A stretch of DNA of 64,000 bases from Prochlorococcus sp. AG-347-J21. Lineage in GTDB: Bacteria; Cyanobacteriota; Cyanobacteriia; PCC-6307; Cyanobiaceae. Made by a program: the position numbers and the translations under genes. The DNA lies in assembly GCA_003281455.1 (NCBI GenBank), contig QCBX01000002.1:62001-126000 (forward strand), written 5' to 3'. Of this stretch, positions 29,577-39,670 are shown piece by piece (position 1 is the stretch's first letter; every line of letters starts with the position of its first letter). The notes under the pieces are model-generated. The model saw only the letters and a program-made list of their open reading frames with translations. It had not been told where the DNA came from and made no database searches.

Positions 29577-30515
29577 TTAAACAGAAGTTCTGCTTTGTGG
29601 AATAGAAATACCGATACGCTCAAGAGCTTCAATAACTTCATCTGCAGATTTAGAGCCAAAGTTCTTAATTTCGAGAAGATCTTCATAGCTAAAGCCCATT
29701 AAATCAGAAACTGAGTTAACTTGAGCCCTCTTGAGACAATTATATGCTCTAACGGACAAGTTTAGTTCTTCAAGAGGAATTTGAGCTTCAGGAGATGGTT
29801 CAGGCTCTTCAGTAATTTCCTCAACCATTGTAACAGTAGCTAAAGGTTGAAAGAGTTCTATTAACTGGTTTGCAGCTTCAGCGATAGCATCATCAGGAGT
29901 TGTTGAGCCATCTGTTACCACTTCCATTTTTAATCTTTCTCTACCTGTTCCACCCTCTGCTACAGCAGTTTCATCAATCGTAAAATTAACTCTCTTTACT
30001 GGCATAAATACAGCATCAATTTGCAGTAAATCAATAGCTGTTGTCTCTTCATTCTTACGATCAACGGGTCTATACCCTACACCTCTTTCAACATGAATTT
30101 CCAACTCTAAGTTATGACCCTCTTGGATAGTTGCTATCGGTTTCTCCCCATCAACAATTTCAACTTGAGATGAGAATTGTATATCATTAGCCTTCACCTC
30201 CATTGGACCGTTTGCGACTAACCTGCCGATTTCAAGTTCTGAATTAGAACTATTAATTGATAGTTGCTTGCAATTAAGAAGAATATCTAACACATCTTCT
30301 CTGACTCCAGGAATAGTGGCATATTCGTGATTAATTCCTGCTATTCTTACTGCAGTCACAGCACTCCCTTCAAGTCCTCCCATGAGGACTCTTCTAAGAG
30401 AATTACCCAAAGTAGTAGCTTGTCCCCTTTCTAAAGGGCCAATTAAAAAAGTTCCTGTTTGGGAGCGATCATCTGCTGTTTGATGGTCGATTCTTTCAAT
30501 CTGGTATTGCAACAC
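29577..30515 (-). CDS. rpoA: RNA polymerase alpha subunit
   Basis: The alpha dimer nucleates RNA polymerase assembly. The 312 residues have the N-terminal domain with [20 protein letters not shown] and the C-terminal domain with [19 protein letters not shown] and [19 protein letters not shown], which contacts UP elements and activators. Start is GTG at 30515. The upstream gap to rpsK is unusual: a 12-bp hairpin and a C9A8 tract (see those entries). No good Shine-Dalgarno is seen before the GTG. Confidence 0.97.
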   Translation of the reverse strand: MLQYQIERIDHQTADDRSQTGTFLIGPLERGQATTLGNSLRRVLMGGLEGSAVTAVRIAGINHEYATIPGVREDVLDILLNCKQLSINSSNSELEIGRLVANGPMEVKANDIQFSSQVEIVDGEKPIATIQEGHNLELEIHVERGVGYRPVDRKNEETTAIDLLQIDAVFMPVKRVNFTIDETAVAEGGTGRERLKMEVVTDGSTTPDDAIAEAANQLIELFQPLATVTMVEEITEEPEPSPEAQIPLEELNLSVRAYNCLKRAQVNSVSDLMGFSYEDLLEIKNFGSKSADEVIEALERIGISIPQSRTSV

Positions 30516-30536
30516 GGAGAAAAATAAGGTTAAAAG

Positions 30537-30553
30537 TTTTTTTTGGGGGGGGG
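30537..30553. repeat. T8G9 homopolymer junction (C9A8 in the mRNA) before rpoA
   Basis: Eight T then nine G on the plus strand, read as C9A8 in the rpsK-rpoA transcript, about 20-40 nt upstream of the rpoA start. A nine-G run is striking in such an AT-rich sequence. It is a natural slippage site, and also a place where sequencing could miscount. Confidence 0.8.
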
Positions 30554-30566
30554 ATGGAGAATGGTT

Positions 30567-30596
30567 AAGACCTAAACGCGTCTCCGTTTAGGTCTT
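30567..30596 (-). promoter_or_regulatory. 12-bp perfect hairpin spanning the rpsK stop codon
   Basis: AAGACCTAAACG and its exact complement CGTTTAGGTCTT are separated by 6 nt. The stop codon of rpsK (30572-30574) is inside one arm. The downstream mRNA has no U-run (it has C9A8), so this is not a standard intrinsic terminator. It could pause polymerase, guide RNA processing or set the ratio of rpoA to upstream ribosomal genes; these roles are inference. Confidence 0.65.
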
Positions 30597-30964
30597 CTGC
30601 ATCCATTATGAGGTAATGGAGTTACATCTCTTATTAGAGTTATTTCTAAACCGGCCACTTGTAAAGCTCTTATGGCCGTTTCCCTACCTGAGCCTGGTCC
30701 TCTAACTAAGACTTCTATTTGCCTCATGCCTTGATCAAGTGCTCTCCTAGCTGCAGCTTCCGCAGCTGTTTGAGCGGCAAATGGAGTACCTTTGCGGGCG
30801 CCTTTAAATCCACTCGCACCTGCAGAAGACCAAGAAATTACATGACCTGAAGTGTCAGTAATTGAAACAATAGTATTATTAAATGTACTTTGAATATGTA
30901 CCACACCGTTGGGTACATTACGTTTAGATTTCTTTGAACCTGTTTTTTTTACTGTAGCTGCCAT
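30572..30964 (-). CDS. rpsK: 30S ribosomal protein S11
   Basis: S11 forms part of the 30S platform near the E site. The 130 residues include [39 protein letters not shown] and the C-terminal [18 protein letters not shown]. The last codons and the stop lie in a perfect inverted repeat. It follows rpsM at 43 nt. Confidence 0.98.
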   Translation of the reverse strand: MAATVKKTGSKKSKRNVPNGVVHIQSTFNNTIVSITDTSGHVISWSSAGASGFKGARKGTPFAAQTAAEAAARRALDQGMRQIEVLVRGPGSGRETAIRALQVAGLEITLIRDVTPLPHNGCRRPKRRRV

Positions 30965-31007
30965 AATGTTTAATTTAATACTGGAATTTTTGAGTAGGTT
31001 TAGTTAG

Positions 31008-31373
31008 TTATTTTTTTCTGCCGGCCACTGTTTTTCTTGAACCCCTTCTCGTTCTTGCATTAGTTCTAGTTCGTTGTCCTCTCACTGGAAGACTCATTCT
31101 ATGCCTTCTTCCTCTAACACACCCAATATCTTGTAAACGTTTTAGGGCCATTCCCTCTTTTCTTCTCAAATCTCCTTCCAAAGTAAATTCCTCTGAAGCA
31201 CCTCTAAGTTTCTGAATATCAGAATCTGAAAGATCTTTAACACGAGTATCTGGGTTTACACCCACACTTGAAAGAATTAGCTTAGATCTTGTTAAACCAA
31301 TCCCATAGACGTATGTAAGTGCAATTTCAACTCGCTTTTCGCGAGGTATGTCAATTCCTGCAATCCTGGCCAC
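31008..31373 (-). CDS. rpsM: 30S ribosomal protein S13
   Basis: S13 in the 30S head contacts the large subunit and P-site tRNA. The 121 residues begin [19 protein letters not shown] and include [30 protein letters not shown] and [18 protein letters not shown]. It lies in the order rpmJ-rpsM-rpsK-rpoA. Confidence 0.98.
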   Translation of the reverse strand: MARIAGIDIPREKRVEIALTYVYGIGLTRSKLILSSVGVNPDTRVKDLSDSDIQKLRGASEEFTLEGDLRRKEGMALKRLQDIGCVRGRRHRMSLPVRGQRTRTNARTRRGSRKTVAGRKK

Positions 31374-31414
31374 GTGTTTTGAATAAATAAAAGTTTGAAT
31401 TAAAGGGTTGAAAT

Positions 31415-31531
31415 TTAACCCTGACGCTGTTTATTGCGAGGTCTTTTCTTGTTGATAACATAGATTTTACCTCTTCGCCTCACGATCTGATCGTCAGGAC
31501 TAATTTTTTTGACTGATGATCTGACCTTCAT
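31415..31531 (-). CDS. rpmJ: 50S ribosomal protein L36, cysteine-free form
   Basis: The 38-codon gene begins [20 protein letters not shown] and ends with the canonical KQRQG. The length, basic nature and position between adk and rpsM identify L36. The Cys/Cys/Cys/His zinc ligands of typical L36 are missing: the CEKC-like site reads SPDD and the later Cys and His positions are replaced. This is the zinc-independent type. Confidence 0.93.
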   Translation of the reverse strand: MKVRSSVKKISPDDQIVRRRGKIYVINKKRPRNKQRQG

Positions 31532-31576
31532 AGGGGTTTTACAAATAAAACGTTAATACTATATTCTACATCATCA

Positions 31577-32125
31577 TCAAGCCATTTTTTGTTTGATATC
31601 AAAGGAAATGGTTTTTAAATCTCTATCAGCATCGATATACTCTAGTAAAGAAAGATCTTTAAAATATTGAATCAATGGTTCTGTAGTTTTTTTATAAATG
31701 GCAACTCTTGTTCTAATAGTCTCTTCAGTATCATCTTTTCTCCCTCTTAAAAGCAAACGCTTAATTAGAACTTCTTCTGGAATATCTAAGTAAAAAACTA
31801 TTTCTAAAGGTTGATTTATTTCAATTAAAACCTCATTCAACGAATTTGCTTGAGATAAATTTCTCGGGTAGCCATCTAGGATCCAACCATCATTATCCTT
31901 ATCTAAATTATGCCTTACTATTTTTAAAACAAGTTCATCACTTACAAGTTCTCCACGATTCATAACATCCTTTACTTGTTTACCAAGGATAGTATTCATT
32001 TTAATTTCTTTTCTTAATAATTCACCTGTAGAAAGGTGCAAGTAAGAATTATTTTTGCTGAGTAATTCGGCCTGAGTACCTTTCCCTGCTCCAGGTGCTC
32101 CTAAAAATAATAAATGTTTTTTCAT
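31577..32125 (-). CDS. adk: adenylate kinase
   Basis: Adk interconverts ATP, AMP and ADP. The 182 residues are a short-lid form: [17 protein letters not shown]-loop at the N-terminus, [12 protein letters not shown] and [13 protein letters not shown] for AMP binding, then [18 protein letters not shown] without the longer zinc-binding lid insertion. Its start overlaps the secY stop by one base (TAATG), a translational-coupling arrangement that is conserved in many bacteria. Confidence 0.97.
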   Translation of the reverse strand: MKKHLLFLGAPGAGKGTQAELLSKNNSYLHLSTGELLRKEIKMNTILGKQVKDVMNRGELVSDELVLKIVRHNLDKDNDGWILDGYPRNLSQANSLNEVLIEINQPLEIVFYLDIPEEVLIKRLLLRGRKDDTEETIRTRVAIYKKTTEPLIQYFKDLSLLEYIDADRDLKTISFDIKQKMA

Positions 32126-33444
32126 TAATTGTTAATTAGTCCCTCATACCTTTGAGAAATGACATAAGTCTGAATTTGCTTAGCAGTATCAATAGCAACA
32201 CCAACAAGAATAAGTAATGATGTTGCTCCTAAACCCTGAAAAGTCTGCACATTTGTAGCTCTTTCTACTGCGGCTGGGATTATAGCTACTGAACCAAGGA
32301 ATAATCCTCCTAATAATGTCAACCTATTTTGTATCCCTGATAAATAGTTAGCCGTATTAGTTCCTGGTCTTACTCCTGGTATAGCTACTCCCCCTTTCTT
32401 TAAATTTGAAGCCACATCAACTGGATTAATTGTAAGAGATGCATAAAAATAAGAGAATCCCAAAATTAAAGAAAAGAATGTTAGAGCATATGGCCATGGA
32501 TTAGAAGATCCAGGATTTAAACTACTCGCTAATTTGATTAAGACCGGATTGCCTGTAACATTTGCAATAGTTATAGGCAAAAAGATTAAAGCAGATGCAA
32601 ATATTATAGGCATCACTCCCCCTGCATTTAATTTTAAGGGCAAATAACTTTGTCTAGTCGGAAGTAATGTTGTATTTCCTATTTGCCTTTTTGCACTAAC
32701 AATAGGAATACGTCTTGCTCCCTCCTGGACAAAAATTATTCCAACAATTGTCAATAAAAATACTCCAAGTAAAACTGCTATACCTAATACATCTCCTCGA
32801 TCACCAGTTTGAGCTTTTTCTATGGTTGAACTAAGAGCCTTTGGTAAAGTCGAAACGATATTCAAAAAAATTACCAATGAAGCTCCTTGTCCAATTCCTT
32901 TCTCTGTAATAATTTCACTAAACCACATAACTAACATTGAGCCAGTAACTAATGCTATGGAGGTTTGCAAGACAAATGTAGTTTCACTTATACCTTGTAT
33001 TGCATATTGTCTAAGAATTAAAGAAAAAATAATACTCTGCAAAAACCCCCAACCCAAAGAAACATACCTAGTTATTTGAGCAATTTTTCTTCTACCCGCT
33101 TCTCCTTCATTTTTTTGTAAATCTTCAAGAACAGGCAATGAAGCTGTGAGAAGCTGAATAATAATTGATGCGTTTATAAAGGGAAGTATACCTAATGCAA
33201 ATATTCCCAGGGTTGAAATACCTCCGCCAGTAAAAATATCTAAAAAACCTATTAATTGGCCTCCTTGATCTATAAAACTTTTAAAAGCAACCCTATCAAT
33301 ACCGGGCATGGGGATATAAATGCCAAGTCTTACTAAAAGAAGAAGACCTAAAGTTGTTAACACTCTTCCCCTTAGCTCTTTATTTAAAAATAATTGGGAC
33401 AGTATTTCAGAAGCGCTAGGATTTCTACTTTTGTTAACAAACAT
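32125..33444 (-). CDS. secY: preprotein translocase subunit SecY
   Basis: SecY forms the protein-conducting channel in plasma and thylakoid membranes. The 439-residue protein has about ten hydrophobic segments, including the plug-region start [25 protein letters not shown], the long [16 protein letters not shown] loop used in ribosome/SecA contact, and [16 protein letters not shown]. It lies 29 nt downstream of rplO. Confidence 0.97.
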   Translation of the reverse strand: MFVNKSRNPSASEILSQLFLNKELRGRVLTTLGLLLLVRLGIYIPMPGIDRVAFKSFIDQGGQLIGFLDIFTGGGISTLGIFALGILPFINASIIIQLLTASLPVLEDLQKNEGEAGRRKIAQITRYVSLGWGFLQSIIFSLILRQYAIQGISETTFVLQTSIALVTGSMLVMWFSEIITEKGIGQGASLVIFLNIVSTLPKALSSTIEKAQTGDRGDVLGIAVLLGVFLLTIVGIIFVQEGARRIPIVSAKRQIGNTTLLPTRQSYLPLKLNAGGVMPIIFASALIFLPITIANVTGNPVLIKLASSLNPGSSNPWPYALTFFSLILGFSYFYASLTINPVDVASNLKKGGVAIPGVRPGTNTANYLSGIQNRLTLLGGLFLGSVAIIPAAVERATNVQTFQGLGATSLLILVGVAIDTAKQIQTYVISQRYEGLINN

Positions 33445-33473
33445 TTTAAAGCTTACCTAAATTTTCAGTAAAT

Positions 33474-33932
33474 TTATTTATTATTTATAAGCTCACAGGA
33501 TCCACCTGCGTCCTCAATTTTTTGTTTTGCAACTTTTGTGAATGCATGCGCCTGAACTTTTAACTTTACATTAACTTTTCCGTTACCAAGAATTTTTAAA
33601 GGAAATTTTGGCTTAAAAAGCAGGCCTTTCTTAACTAATGAATCTAAATTAACAATATCATTTTCTTTAAAATCATTTAATTTATCTAAATTTATTATGG
33701 AAAAGTTCTTTTGATTAATTATTTCAAAGTGCTTTAATTTTGGAACTCTTCTATATAAAGGCATTTGGCCACCTTCAAAACCTGGACGGGTGGGTCTTCC
33801 TGAACGTGACTTTTGTCCTCTCATTCCAAAACCGCATGAAGCGCCCTGGCCTGCAGCAATACCTCTACCCTTTCTTAATTTTTTCTTCCTAGAGCCTGAG
33901 TTTGATTTAAGTGTATTTAATGTTGAAGTCAT
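33474..33932 (-). CDS. rplO: 50S ribosomal protein L15
   Basis: I start at the ATG at 33932 (152 residues, [20 protein letters not shown]), since the slightly longer frame begins with TTG inside the rpsE stop region. The glycine- and arginine-rich N-terminus [17 protein letters not shown] followed by [20 protein letters not shown] is diagnostic. L30 (rpmD), which sits between S5 and L15 in many bacteria, is absent here, as is usual in cyanobacteria. Confidence 0.96.
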   Translation of the reverse strand: MTSTLNTLKSNSGSRKKKLRKGRGIAAGQGASCGFGMRGQKSRSGRPTRPGFEGGQMPLYRRVPKLKHFEIINQKNFSIINLDKLNDFKENDIVNLDSLVKKGLLFKPKFPLKILGNGKVNVKLKVQAHAFTKVAKQKIEDAGGSCELINNK

Positions 33933-33937
33933 AATTT

Positions 33938-34561
33938 TCAAGAATAAAGCTGTTCAAGTGAGATGCCTCTCTCCCTTGAGGCAGATTTGTGTGTTCTTAA
34001 TTGTGCAAGAGCTACCATAGCAGCTCTTGCATTATTCAAAGGTGTTTTACTACCCAATCTTTTTGCTAAGACATTTTTTATGCCTGCTAATTCTAAAACT
34101 GTTCTAATTGAACCACCAGCAATTACACCTGTACCTGGCGCGGCTGGTCTAATAAGTACATTAGCAGCGCCGTCTCTTCCTATAGATAAAGTTGGTATTG
34201 AACTATTAGGAGTTAATGGAACCCTAACAAGATTCTTTTTGCCATCTGAAACTCCTTTTCTAACCGCACCAATAACATCTCCAGCTTTTCCAACTCCAAC
34301 TCCGACTTGACCTTTCTCATTACCAACAACAACGATTGCTCTAAAACTCATTTTTTTTCCACCTTTAACAGTTTTAGAAACGCGTCTTATTTGAACAACC
34401 CTTTCTTGCCAATCAGAATCTCTCTCTAGATTTTTCGAATCACCTCTTCTATTTCTTTTTCGATCATTATTACGATTATTCTTTTTTTGCTCGCCAGGCA
34501 TAGCTCCAGGAACGGTATCATTCTTGGATTGAGTTTCTTGTTTTGTTGGAGTGTCAGTCAT
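33938..34561 (-). CDS. rpsE: 30S ribosomal protein S5
   Basis: S5 supports decoding accuracy and mRNA unwinding. In the 207 residues, an extended Asn/Lys/Arg-rich N-terminal region (about 1-50) precedes the double-stranded-RNA-binding domain ([23 protein letters not shown]) and the C-terminal fold with [22 protein letters not shown]. The long basic N-terminus is typical of cyanobacterial S5. The rplO start follows within 5 nt. Confidence 0.97.
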   Translation of the reverse strand: MTDTPTKQETQSKNDTVPGAMPGEQKKNNRNNDRKRNRRGDSKNLERDSDWQERVVQIRRVSKTVKGGKKMSFRAIVVVGNEKGQVGVGVGKAGDVIGAVRKGVSDGKKNLVRVPLTPNSSIPTLSIGRDGAANVLIRPAAPGTGVIAGGSIRTVLELAGIKNVLAKRLGSKTPLNNARAAMVALAQLRTHKSASRERGISLEQLYS

Positions 34562-34576
34562 AGTAAAAATTAAAAG

Positions 34577-34945
34577 TTAGAATTCTAAGCCAGCTTCGCG
34601 AGCAGCATCCGCAAGAGCCTTAACTCTCCCGTGATATAAATTACCTCCACGGTCGAAAATCACTTGCTTAATACCTTTTTTTATCGCTCTATTTGCTAAT
34701 AATTTGCCAACAATAGAAGAAGAATTACAATCAGAGGGTAATTTCTCTGATTTTTCTCTTAATTCTTTATCTACAGTTGAAGCTGAACAAATAGTTTTTT
34801 GAGCACTATCGTCTATAACCTGAGCGTAAATATGGTTATTAGAACGAAAAACAGACAATCTTGGACGTACTGAATCTCCAATTAAGAATCTTCTTAATCT
34901 TCTGTGTCTTTTTTGAGTTTGTAATTTCCTGGAAAGTTTGGTCAT
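34577..34945 (-). CDS. rplR: 50S ribosomal protein L18
   Basis: L18 brings 5S rRNA to the large subunit. The 122 residues include [31 protein letters not shown] and the C-terminal [23 protein letters not shown]. It lies 15 nt downstream of rplF and 15 nt upstream of rpsE in the spc-type segment. Confidence 0.98.
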   Translation of the reverse strand: MTKLSRKLQTQKRHRRLRRFLIGDSVRPRLSVFRSNNHIYAQVIDDSAQKTICSASTVDKELREKSEKLPSDCNSSSIVGKLLANRAIKKGIKQVIFDRGGNLYHGRVKALADAAREAGLEF

Positions 34946-34960
34946 CTTTTTTAAGTAAAA

Positions 34961-35500
34961 TTATTTTTTGCCAGATTTACCAGCTTTTCTGAGAATTCTC
35001 TCATCATGATATTTAATTCCTTTTCCTTTATATGGTTCTGGAGGTCTAATTGATCTGATTTTTGCTGCTTCATTGCCAACAATTTCCTTATCAATTCCAG
35101 ATACGGTAACGTTTGTATTACTCTCAACCTTGTATGTTATACCATCAGGGGGGATCATTTCTACTGGGTGACTATATCCTGCACTTACAACTAGATTTTT
35201 ACCTTTTACTTGTGCTCTGGATCCAACTCCTACAATTTCAAGTTTCTTTGAAAAACCTTGACTAACCCCTTCAATCATATTTGCAATTAAAGCTCGACAT
35301 AAACCATGTCTCTGCCTTGATTGTATTTTTGTTGTTGTAGGACTCACGACAACAGTATTATCTTTTTTATCAAAACTAACTCCTTCAGGCATAAGACGTT
35401 TTAACTCACCTTTAGGGCCTTTAACTGTTACTGTTAATCCATCAAAATCAACTGTTACTTTTTCTGGAATAAGTACTGGTGTTTTTCCAATTCTTGACAT
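34961..35500 (-). CDS. rplF: 50S ribosomal protein L6
   Basis: L6 binds near the sarcin-ricin loop. The 179 residues carry the two related alpha/beta domains; the C-terminal motif [12 protein letters not shown] is the L6 signature. It starts [15 protein letters not shown]. It lies between rpsH (12 nt) and rplR. Confidence 0.98.
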   Translation of the reverse strand: MSRIGKTPVLIPEKVTVDFDGLTVTVKGPKGELKRLMPEGVSFDKKDNTVVVSPTTTKIQSRQRHGLCRALIANMIEGVSQGFSKKLEIVGVGSRAQVKGKNLVVSAGYSHPVEMIPPDGITYKVESNTNVTVSGIDKEIVGNEAAKIRSIRPPEPYKGKGIKYHDERILRKAGKSGKK

Positions 35501-35512
35501 GATTAATTCTCC

Positions 35513-35914
35513 TTAATAAACATAACAAAGGACTTCCCCGCCAATGCCTTGCTTTCTGGCATCGCGATCACTCATGACACCTTTAGATGTTGATATGATG
35601 GCAACTCCAAGGCCTCCAAGAACTTTTGGTAAGCCTCTAGTATTTTTATAAATTCTCAAACCAGGTTTACTAACTCTTTGCATAGATCGAATAGTAGGGA
35701 ATTGATTTTTACCACTATATTTTAAACCGAGTATTATTTGTGATTTATAACCTTCACCTTCCTCATTAATATCAGAAATGAAACCCTCTTTTTGCAGCAC
35801 TTTGGCAATACTTAAGGACATTTTTGAAGATGGGATTTTTGTAGTTGTATGCTTTTTTTGACTCGCATTTCTAATTCGAGTAAGCATATCTGAAATAGGA
35901 TCGTGATTTGACAT
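35513..35914 (-). CDS. rpsH: 30S ribosomal protein S8
   Basis: S8 binds the central domain of 16S rRNA. The 133 residues begin [18 protein letters not shown] and end with the signature [20 protein letters not shown] and GGEVLCYVY. In E. coli S8 represses the spc operon; I saw no clear S8 target mimic here. It directly follows rplE; rpsN (S14), placed between them in many bacteria, is absent from this operon. Confidence 0.98.
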   Translation of the reverse strand: MSNHDPISDMLTRIRNASQKKHTTTKIPSSKMSLSIAKVLQKEGFISDINEEGEGYKSQIILGLKYSGKNQFPTIRSMQRVSKPGLRIYKNTRGLPKVLGGLGVAIISTSKGVMSDRDARKQGIGGEVLCYVY

Positions 35915-35923
35915 AGTTTTAAT

Positions 35924-36463
35924 TTAATTCTTACTAAAAGGCATTCCCAACTCTTGCAAAAGAGCTTTACCTTCTTGATCTGATTTTGCACTAGTGACAA
36001 TAGTTATATCCATACCTCTTATTGAATCTATTTTATCAAAAGAGATTTCAGGAAAAATCAGTTGCTCTTTAACTCCAACAGTGTAGTTTCCTCTTCCATC
36101 AAAACTTTTTGGATTAACTCCTCTAAAGTCTCTTATTCTTGGTAAAGCAAGATTTATAAATCTCTCCAAAAAGGAATACATCCTGTCCCCTCTCAAAGTT
36201 ACAGTACAACCAATCGGCATACCTTCACGAATTTTAAAACCCGCGATAGCTTTTTTAGCCCTAGTTACTAAGGCCTTTTGCCCTGTAATTGTTGCCATTT
36301 CGTTTAAAGAGGCTTCAAGAGCTTTTGAATTTGAAGCAGCTTCACCAAGACCTCTATTTACGTTGACTTTGACAACTTTAGGTACTTGATGAATATTTTT
36401 AAGACCAAGATCCTTTAAAAGTTTTGGTCTAATTGATTCTTTGTAGCGATTTTTTAGAGTCAT
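35924..36463 (-). CDS. rplE: 50S ribosomal protein L5
   Basis: L5 binds 5S rRNA and contacts the P-site tRNA. The 179 residues include the L5 signature [16 protein letters not shown], the [14 protein letters not shown] segment and [18 protein letters not shown]. The 73-bp gap from rplX is larger than most in this operon and contains no gene. Confidence 0.98.
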   Translation of the reverse strand: MTLKNRYKESIRPKLLKDLGLKNIHQVPKVVKVNVNRGLGEAASNSKALEASLNEMATITGQKALVTRAKKAIAGFKIREGMPIGCTVTLRGDRMYSFLERFINLALPRIRDFRGVNPKSFDGRGNYTVGVKEQLIFPEISFDKIDSIRGMDITIVTSAKSDQEGKALLQELGMPFSKN

Positions 36464-36536
36464 AATTTTTGTTAATTCTGGTCTTTGTCAGAATTGATAA
36501 ATTAGGAAAAGTTGAAATCAGGTTTCTGATGAAAAA

Positions 36537-36893
36537 TTAATCAATTACTTCACCAGTTTTCTTCAATCTTCTTTTCTTAACTCCCTCTTTATCAATAAAG
36601 TATTCAATCTTACTTGTAAGATTTTTATCCTTTGAAAAAAACATTACATTTGACGCATGCAAAGATGCTTCTTCAGTAAGTATTCTTCCAGTTTCTCCTT
36701 CCTGAGTTGGTTTTACATGTTTAGTCCTAAGGTTAATTCCTTTAACTACAACTCTATTTTCAAGAGGTATAGTTTTTAAGACCTCTCCAGTTTTACCTTT
36801 TTCCTTTCCGTTAATTACCTTTACCAAATCTCCAGTTTTGATTCTCATTTTTATTCTTTGGAAATTCTTCTTTTGTTTTAATGAATCCAACAT
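36537..36893 (-). CDS. rplX: 50S ribosomal protein L24
   Basis: L24 initiates large-subunit assembly. I keep the ATG at 36893 (118 residues, beginning [19 protein letters not shown]) because a strong Shine-Dalgarno, GGAGGTG, lies 6 nt before it, reaching into the rplN end. The internal ATG at 36848, where conserved sequence begins ([19 protein letters not shown]), has no such signal. The KOW motif [13 protein letters not shown] is clear. Confidence 0.96.
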   Translation of the reverse strand: MLDSLKQKKNFQRIKMRIKTGDLVKVINGKEKGKTGEVLKTIPLENRVVVKGINLRTKHVKPTQEGETGRILTEEASLHASNVMFFSKDKNLTSKIEYFIDKEGVKKRRLKKTGEVID

Positions 36894-37259
36894 TTAAATC
36901 ACCTCCGGAGCAAGAGAAACAATTTTAGTGTAATTTTTATCCCGCAGTTCTCTCGCTACAGGACCAAAAACTCTGGTTCCTTTTGGATTCTTATCCTCAT
37001 TAATCAAAACAGCAGCATTATCATCAAATCTGATTGAATTACCAGTATTTCTTCTTAATGTTGCTTTTGTTCTAACGATGACAGCTTTCACAACCTCAGA
37101 TTTCTTAACTCCCATATTCGGAAGAGCATCTTTAACGGTTGCTACAATAACATCTCCAACATGTGCATATCTTCTATTAGATCCTAAGACTCTTATACAC
37201 TGGAGTCTTTTAGCTCCACTGTTATCTGCAACTGTTAAGTAAGTTTCTTGTTGAATCAT
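36894..37259 (-). CDS. rplN: 50S ribosomal protein L14
   Basis: L14 lies at the subunit interface. The 121 residues include [19 protein letters not shown], the [18 protein letters not shown] segment and [23 protein letters not shown]. Its start overlaps the rpsQ stop by 4 nt (ATGA), and rplX begins directly after its stop, so the three are translationally coupled. Confidence 0.98.
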
Positions 37260-37522
37260 TTTTTGACCTCCTCAGCCTTAATTGTTTTATTGAGGATCTC
37301 TTCTATTGCCCATCTTTTATGAGCACTAAGTGGTCTAGTTTCTCTAATCTTAACTCGATCACCTAAAGCACATGTATTCTCAGGATCATGCGCCTTGTAT
37401 CTTGTAGTCCTACTCACAATTTTTTTATAAGTGGGGTGTGGATATCTGTTAATAACAGCAACAACAACTGTTTTATCCATTTTGTCGCTGACAACAGTAC
37501 CAATTCTTTCTTTAAGTGCCAT
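37256..37522 (-). CDS. rpsQ: 30S ribosomal protein S17
   Basis: S17 is an early 16S rRNA-binding protein. The 88 residues include [16 protein letters not shown], the [27 protein letters not shown] OB-fold segment, and [15 protein letters not shown]. It follows rpmC at 9 nt and overlaps rplN by 4 nt. Confidence 0.98.
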
Positions 37523-37531
37523 AACTAATAA

Positions 37532-37750
37532 TTAATCTGAGGTTGATTGAGAAGAAGATTGACTCTTACTGATAGTAAGTAATTGCGCAACTTGTTTCTT
37601 TATTATTTTAAATTTATGAGTTTCATTGAGCTGTCTAGTAGCTTGCTTGAATCTCAAATCAAAAAGATCTTTTCGTAATTGGTCAATTTTTTCAGTAATT
37701 TGAGCAGAATTTAATTTTTTAAATTCTTTAAGAGACTCTGAGTTTTTCAT
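37532..37750 (-). CDS. rpmC: 50S ribosomal protein L29
   Basis: L29 lies at the tunnel exit, near the docking site for the signal recognition particle and trigger factor. The 72 residues form two helices: [18 protein letters not shown] is the L29 signature. A Ser/Gln-rich tail ([12 protein letters not shown]) follows. The start overlaps the rplP stop by 4 nt. Confidence 0.97.
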   Translation of the reverse strand: MKNSESLKEFKKLNSAQITEKIDQLRKDLFDLRFKQATRQLNETHKFKIIKKQVAQLLTISKSQSSSQSTSD

Positions 37751-38229
37751 TGTTTAACCTCCTCTTGAGATTGTTTATTATTTTTTATCTTTTCTTGGGA
37801 TGGAGCTTCTAGATTTTTATCGATCGAAATGAATTTTGTTTTTACAGGAAGTTTGTATTGAGCTAGACGCATAGCTTCTTTTGCAATTTCCTCAGTGATA
37901 TCCTCACCACCCATTTCAAAAAGTATTCTTCCAGGTTTTACGACTGCAACCCAAAACTCTGGATTACCTTTACCAGAACCCATTCTGGTTTCAGCAGGTC
38001 TCATAGTTACAGGTTTATCAGGAAAAATTCTGATCCAGATTTGGCCTCCACGCTTGATATATCTTGTCATAGCTCGTCTACTTGCCTCAATCTGGCGTGC
38101 AGTGACCCATCCACAGTCTTGAGCTTGGAGAGCAAATTGACCGAAAGCGATGGTATTACCTTTAGAGGCCACTCCCCTCATTCTGCCTCTATGTTGTTTA
38201 CGAAATTTTGTACGTTTTGGACTAAGCAT
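37747..38229 (-). CDS. rplP: 50S ribosomal protein L16
   Basis: L16 helps shape the A-site tRNA-binding region. The 160 residues begin [19 protein letters not shown], with [20 protein letters not shown] and [19 protein letters not shown]. It is about 20 residues longer than the 137-residue E. coli form, owing to a charged C-terminal tail ([19 protein letters not shown]). It follows rpsC at 11 nt. Confidence 0.98.
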   Translation of the reverse strand: MLSPKRTKFRKQHRGRMRGVASKGNTIAFGQFALQAQDCGWVTARQIEASRRAMTRYIKRGGQIWIRIFPDKPVTMRPAETRMGSGKGNPEFWVAVVKPGRILFEMGGEDITEEIAKEAMRLAQYKLPVKTKFISIDKNLEAPSQEKIKNNKQSQEEVKQ

Positions 38230-38240
38230 TTTTATACCTC

Positions 38241-38972
38241 CTATGAATTCTCATTTGAACGGTCCTCAAATTGTTGAGGTCTTCTACTAGCTTTCCTTTT
38301 AGGGTTTGCACCCACAGGCATTGTTTGTTCTTCTTTAGGAAGAACTTCTCCTTTGAAAACCCAAACTTTAATACCTAAAACCCCGTAAGTAGTATTAGCT
38401 TCACGTGTTGCATAGTCAATTTCAGCTCTCAAAGTATGTAAAGGTACTCTACCTTCTCTGGTCCATTCTGTTCTAGCGATTTCAGCACCATTCAATCTTC
38501 CCCCAACTTGTATTTTCAGACCAAGGACTCCAGCCCTTTGAGCCCTCTGCAATGCCATCCTTATAGTTCTTCTGAAGGCGACTCTTTTTTCAAGTTGTTG
38601 CGCAATATATTCAGCTAGTAAAAAAGCATCTGCATCAACTCGCTCAACTTCAACAACGTTTATTCTGACTTGCCTTGTTCTATCACCAATGGTTTTTTGA
38701 ATTCCAGATCTTAATTCTTCAATACCACTTCCTTGTCTTCCAACTATCACACCTGGTCTTGCTGTTTTTAATTCAAGTTCCAGTTGATCAGCTTTCCGTG
38801 CTATCAGTACATCGCTAATTCCTGCTGCACCATATTTTTTCTCTATAAAAGTACGAATTTTATAATCTTCTTGAAGAAGAATTGGATATGTTTTTGAAGT
38901 AGCAAACCATTTGGAGCGATGCTCTTGCGTAATTCCTAACCTTAGTCCAGAAGGATGTATTTTATGTCCCAT
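38241..38972 (-). CDS. rpsC: 30S ribosomal protein S3
   Basis: S3 forms part of the mRNA entry tunnel. In the 243 residues, the N-terminal KH domain includes [18 protein letters not shown], and the C-terminal domain has the [20 protein letters not shown] and [14 protein letters not shown] signatures. The start overlaps the rplV stop by one base. Confidence 0.98.
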   Translation of the reverse strand: MGHKIHPSGLRLGITQEHRSKWFATSKTYPILLQEDYKIRTFIEKKYGAAGISDVLIARKADQLELELKTARPGVIVGRQGSGIEELRSGIQKTIGDRTRQVRINVVEVERVDADAFLLAEYIAQQLEKRVAFRRTIRMALQRAQRAGVLGLKIQVGGRLNGAEIARTEWTREGRVPLHTLRAEIDYATREANTTYGVLGIKVWVFKGEVLPKEEQTMPVGANPKRKASRRPQQFEDRSNENS

Positions 38973-39358
38973 TAGTTTTGTACCTCCGCATTAGTTTGAG
39001 TAGGAGCAGATTCAACAGAAATACTGATATGGCAAGTCTGTTTTTTGATTGAAAAAGCTCTACCTTGAGCTCTTGGCCTATATCTTTTCATTACAGGACC
39101 ACTATTAGCCCATGCAGAGGAGATAACTAAGGTAGATGGATCCATTCCAAGATTATGCTCTGCATTAGCAACTGCAGATCTTAGAACTTTAGTAATTGGA
39201 TCAGTAGATCTGTAAGGCATAAATTCCAACATGATTAATGCATCTCTATATGACCGGCCTCTTATTTGATCAAGAACTCTTCTGACTTTAGAGGCTGATC
39301 CTCGAACATAGTTTCCATGAGCAATAGCCGTTTTTGTTGTTTCAGGTGTTTTTGTCAT
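38972..39358 (-). CDS. rplV: 50S ribosomal protein L22
   Basis: L22 lines the exit tunnel. The 128 residues contain [21 protein letters not shown] near the N-terminus and the tunnel-lining hairpin region [19 protein letters not shown]. The tail AEVQN runs into the rpsC start. It overlaps rpsS by 4 nt. Confidence 0.98.
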   Translation of the reverse strand: MTKTPETTKTAIAHGNYVRGSASKVRRVLDQIRGRSYRDALIMLEFMPYRSTDPITKVLRSAVANAEHNLGMDPSTLVISSAWANSGPVMKRYRPRAQGRAFSIKKQTCHISISVESAPTQTNAEVQN

Positions 39359-39633
39359 GATTTTGCTCCTTTCTTATCTCTTATGTGACCGCGGTAAGTT
39401 CGTGTAGGAGCGAATTCTCCAAGTTTATGACCGATCATTTGTTCGGTTATGAATACAGGAATATGAGTCTTGCCATTATGTACCGCGATTGTGTGGCCAA
39501 TCATTACAGGTAAAATCGTAGAAGCTCTAGACCAAGTTTTGATAACAGACTTGTCATTAGCAGTGTTTTGTTTTTCTACCTTTTTGAGCAAGCTATCTGC
39601 TATGAAAGGTCCTTTTTTTAGTGATCGTCCCAT
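39355..39633 (-). CDS. rpsS: 30S ribosomal protein S19
   Basis: S19 is in the 30S head with S13. The 92 residues begin [19 protein letters not shown] and end with the signature [14 protein letters not shown]. It lies 37 nt downstream of rplB and overlaps rplV. Confidence 0.98.
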   Translation of the reverse strand: MGRSLKKGPFIADSLLKKVEKQNTANDKSVIKTWSRASTILPVMIGHTIAVHNGKTHIPVFITEQMIGHKLGEFAPTRTYRGHIRDKKGAKS

Positions 39634-39670
39634 GTTTATAAAATAGAAATTAAAGTCATAAATGAAGTAA

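Noticed and set aside
34285..34560. Very basic, Asn/Lys/Arg-rich N-terminus of S5 as a possible mis-called start
   Set aside because: Cyanobacterial S5 proteins carry such an extension and the ATG at 34561 is well placed 15 nt after rplR-side spacing, so the call stands.
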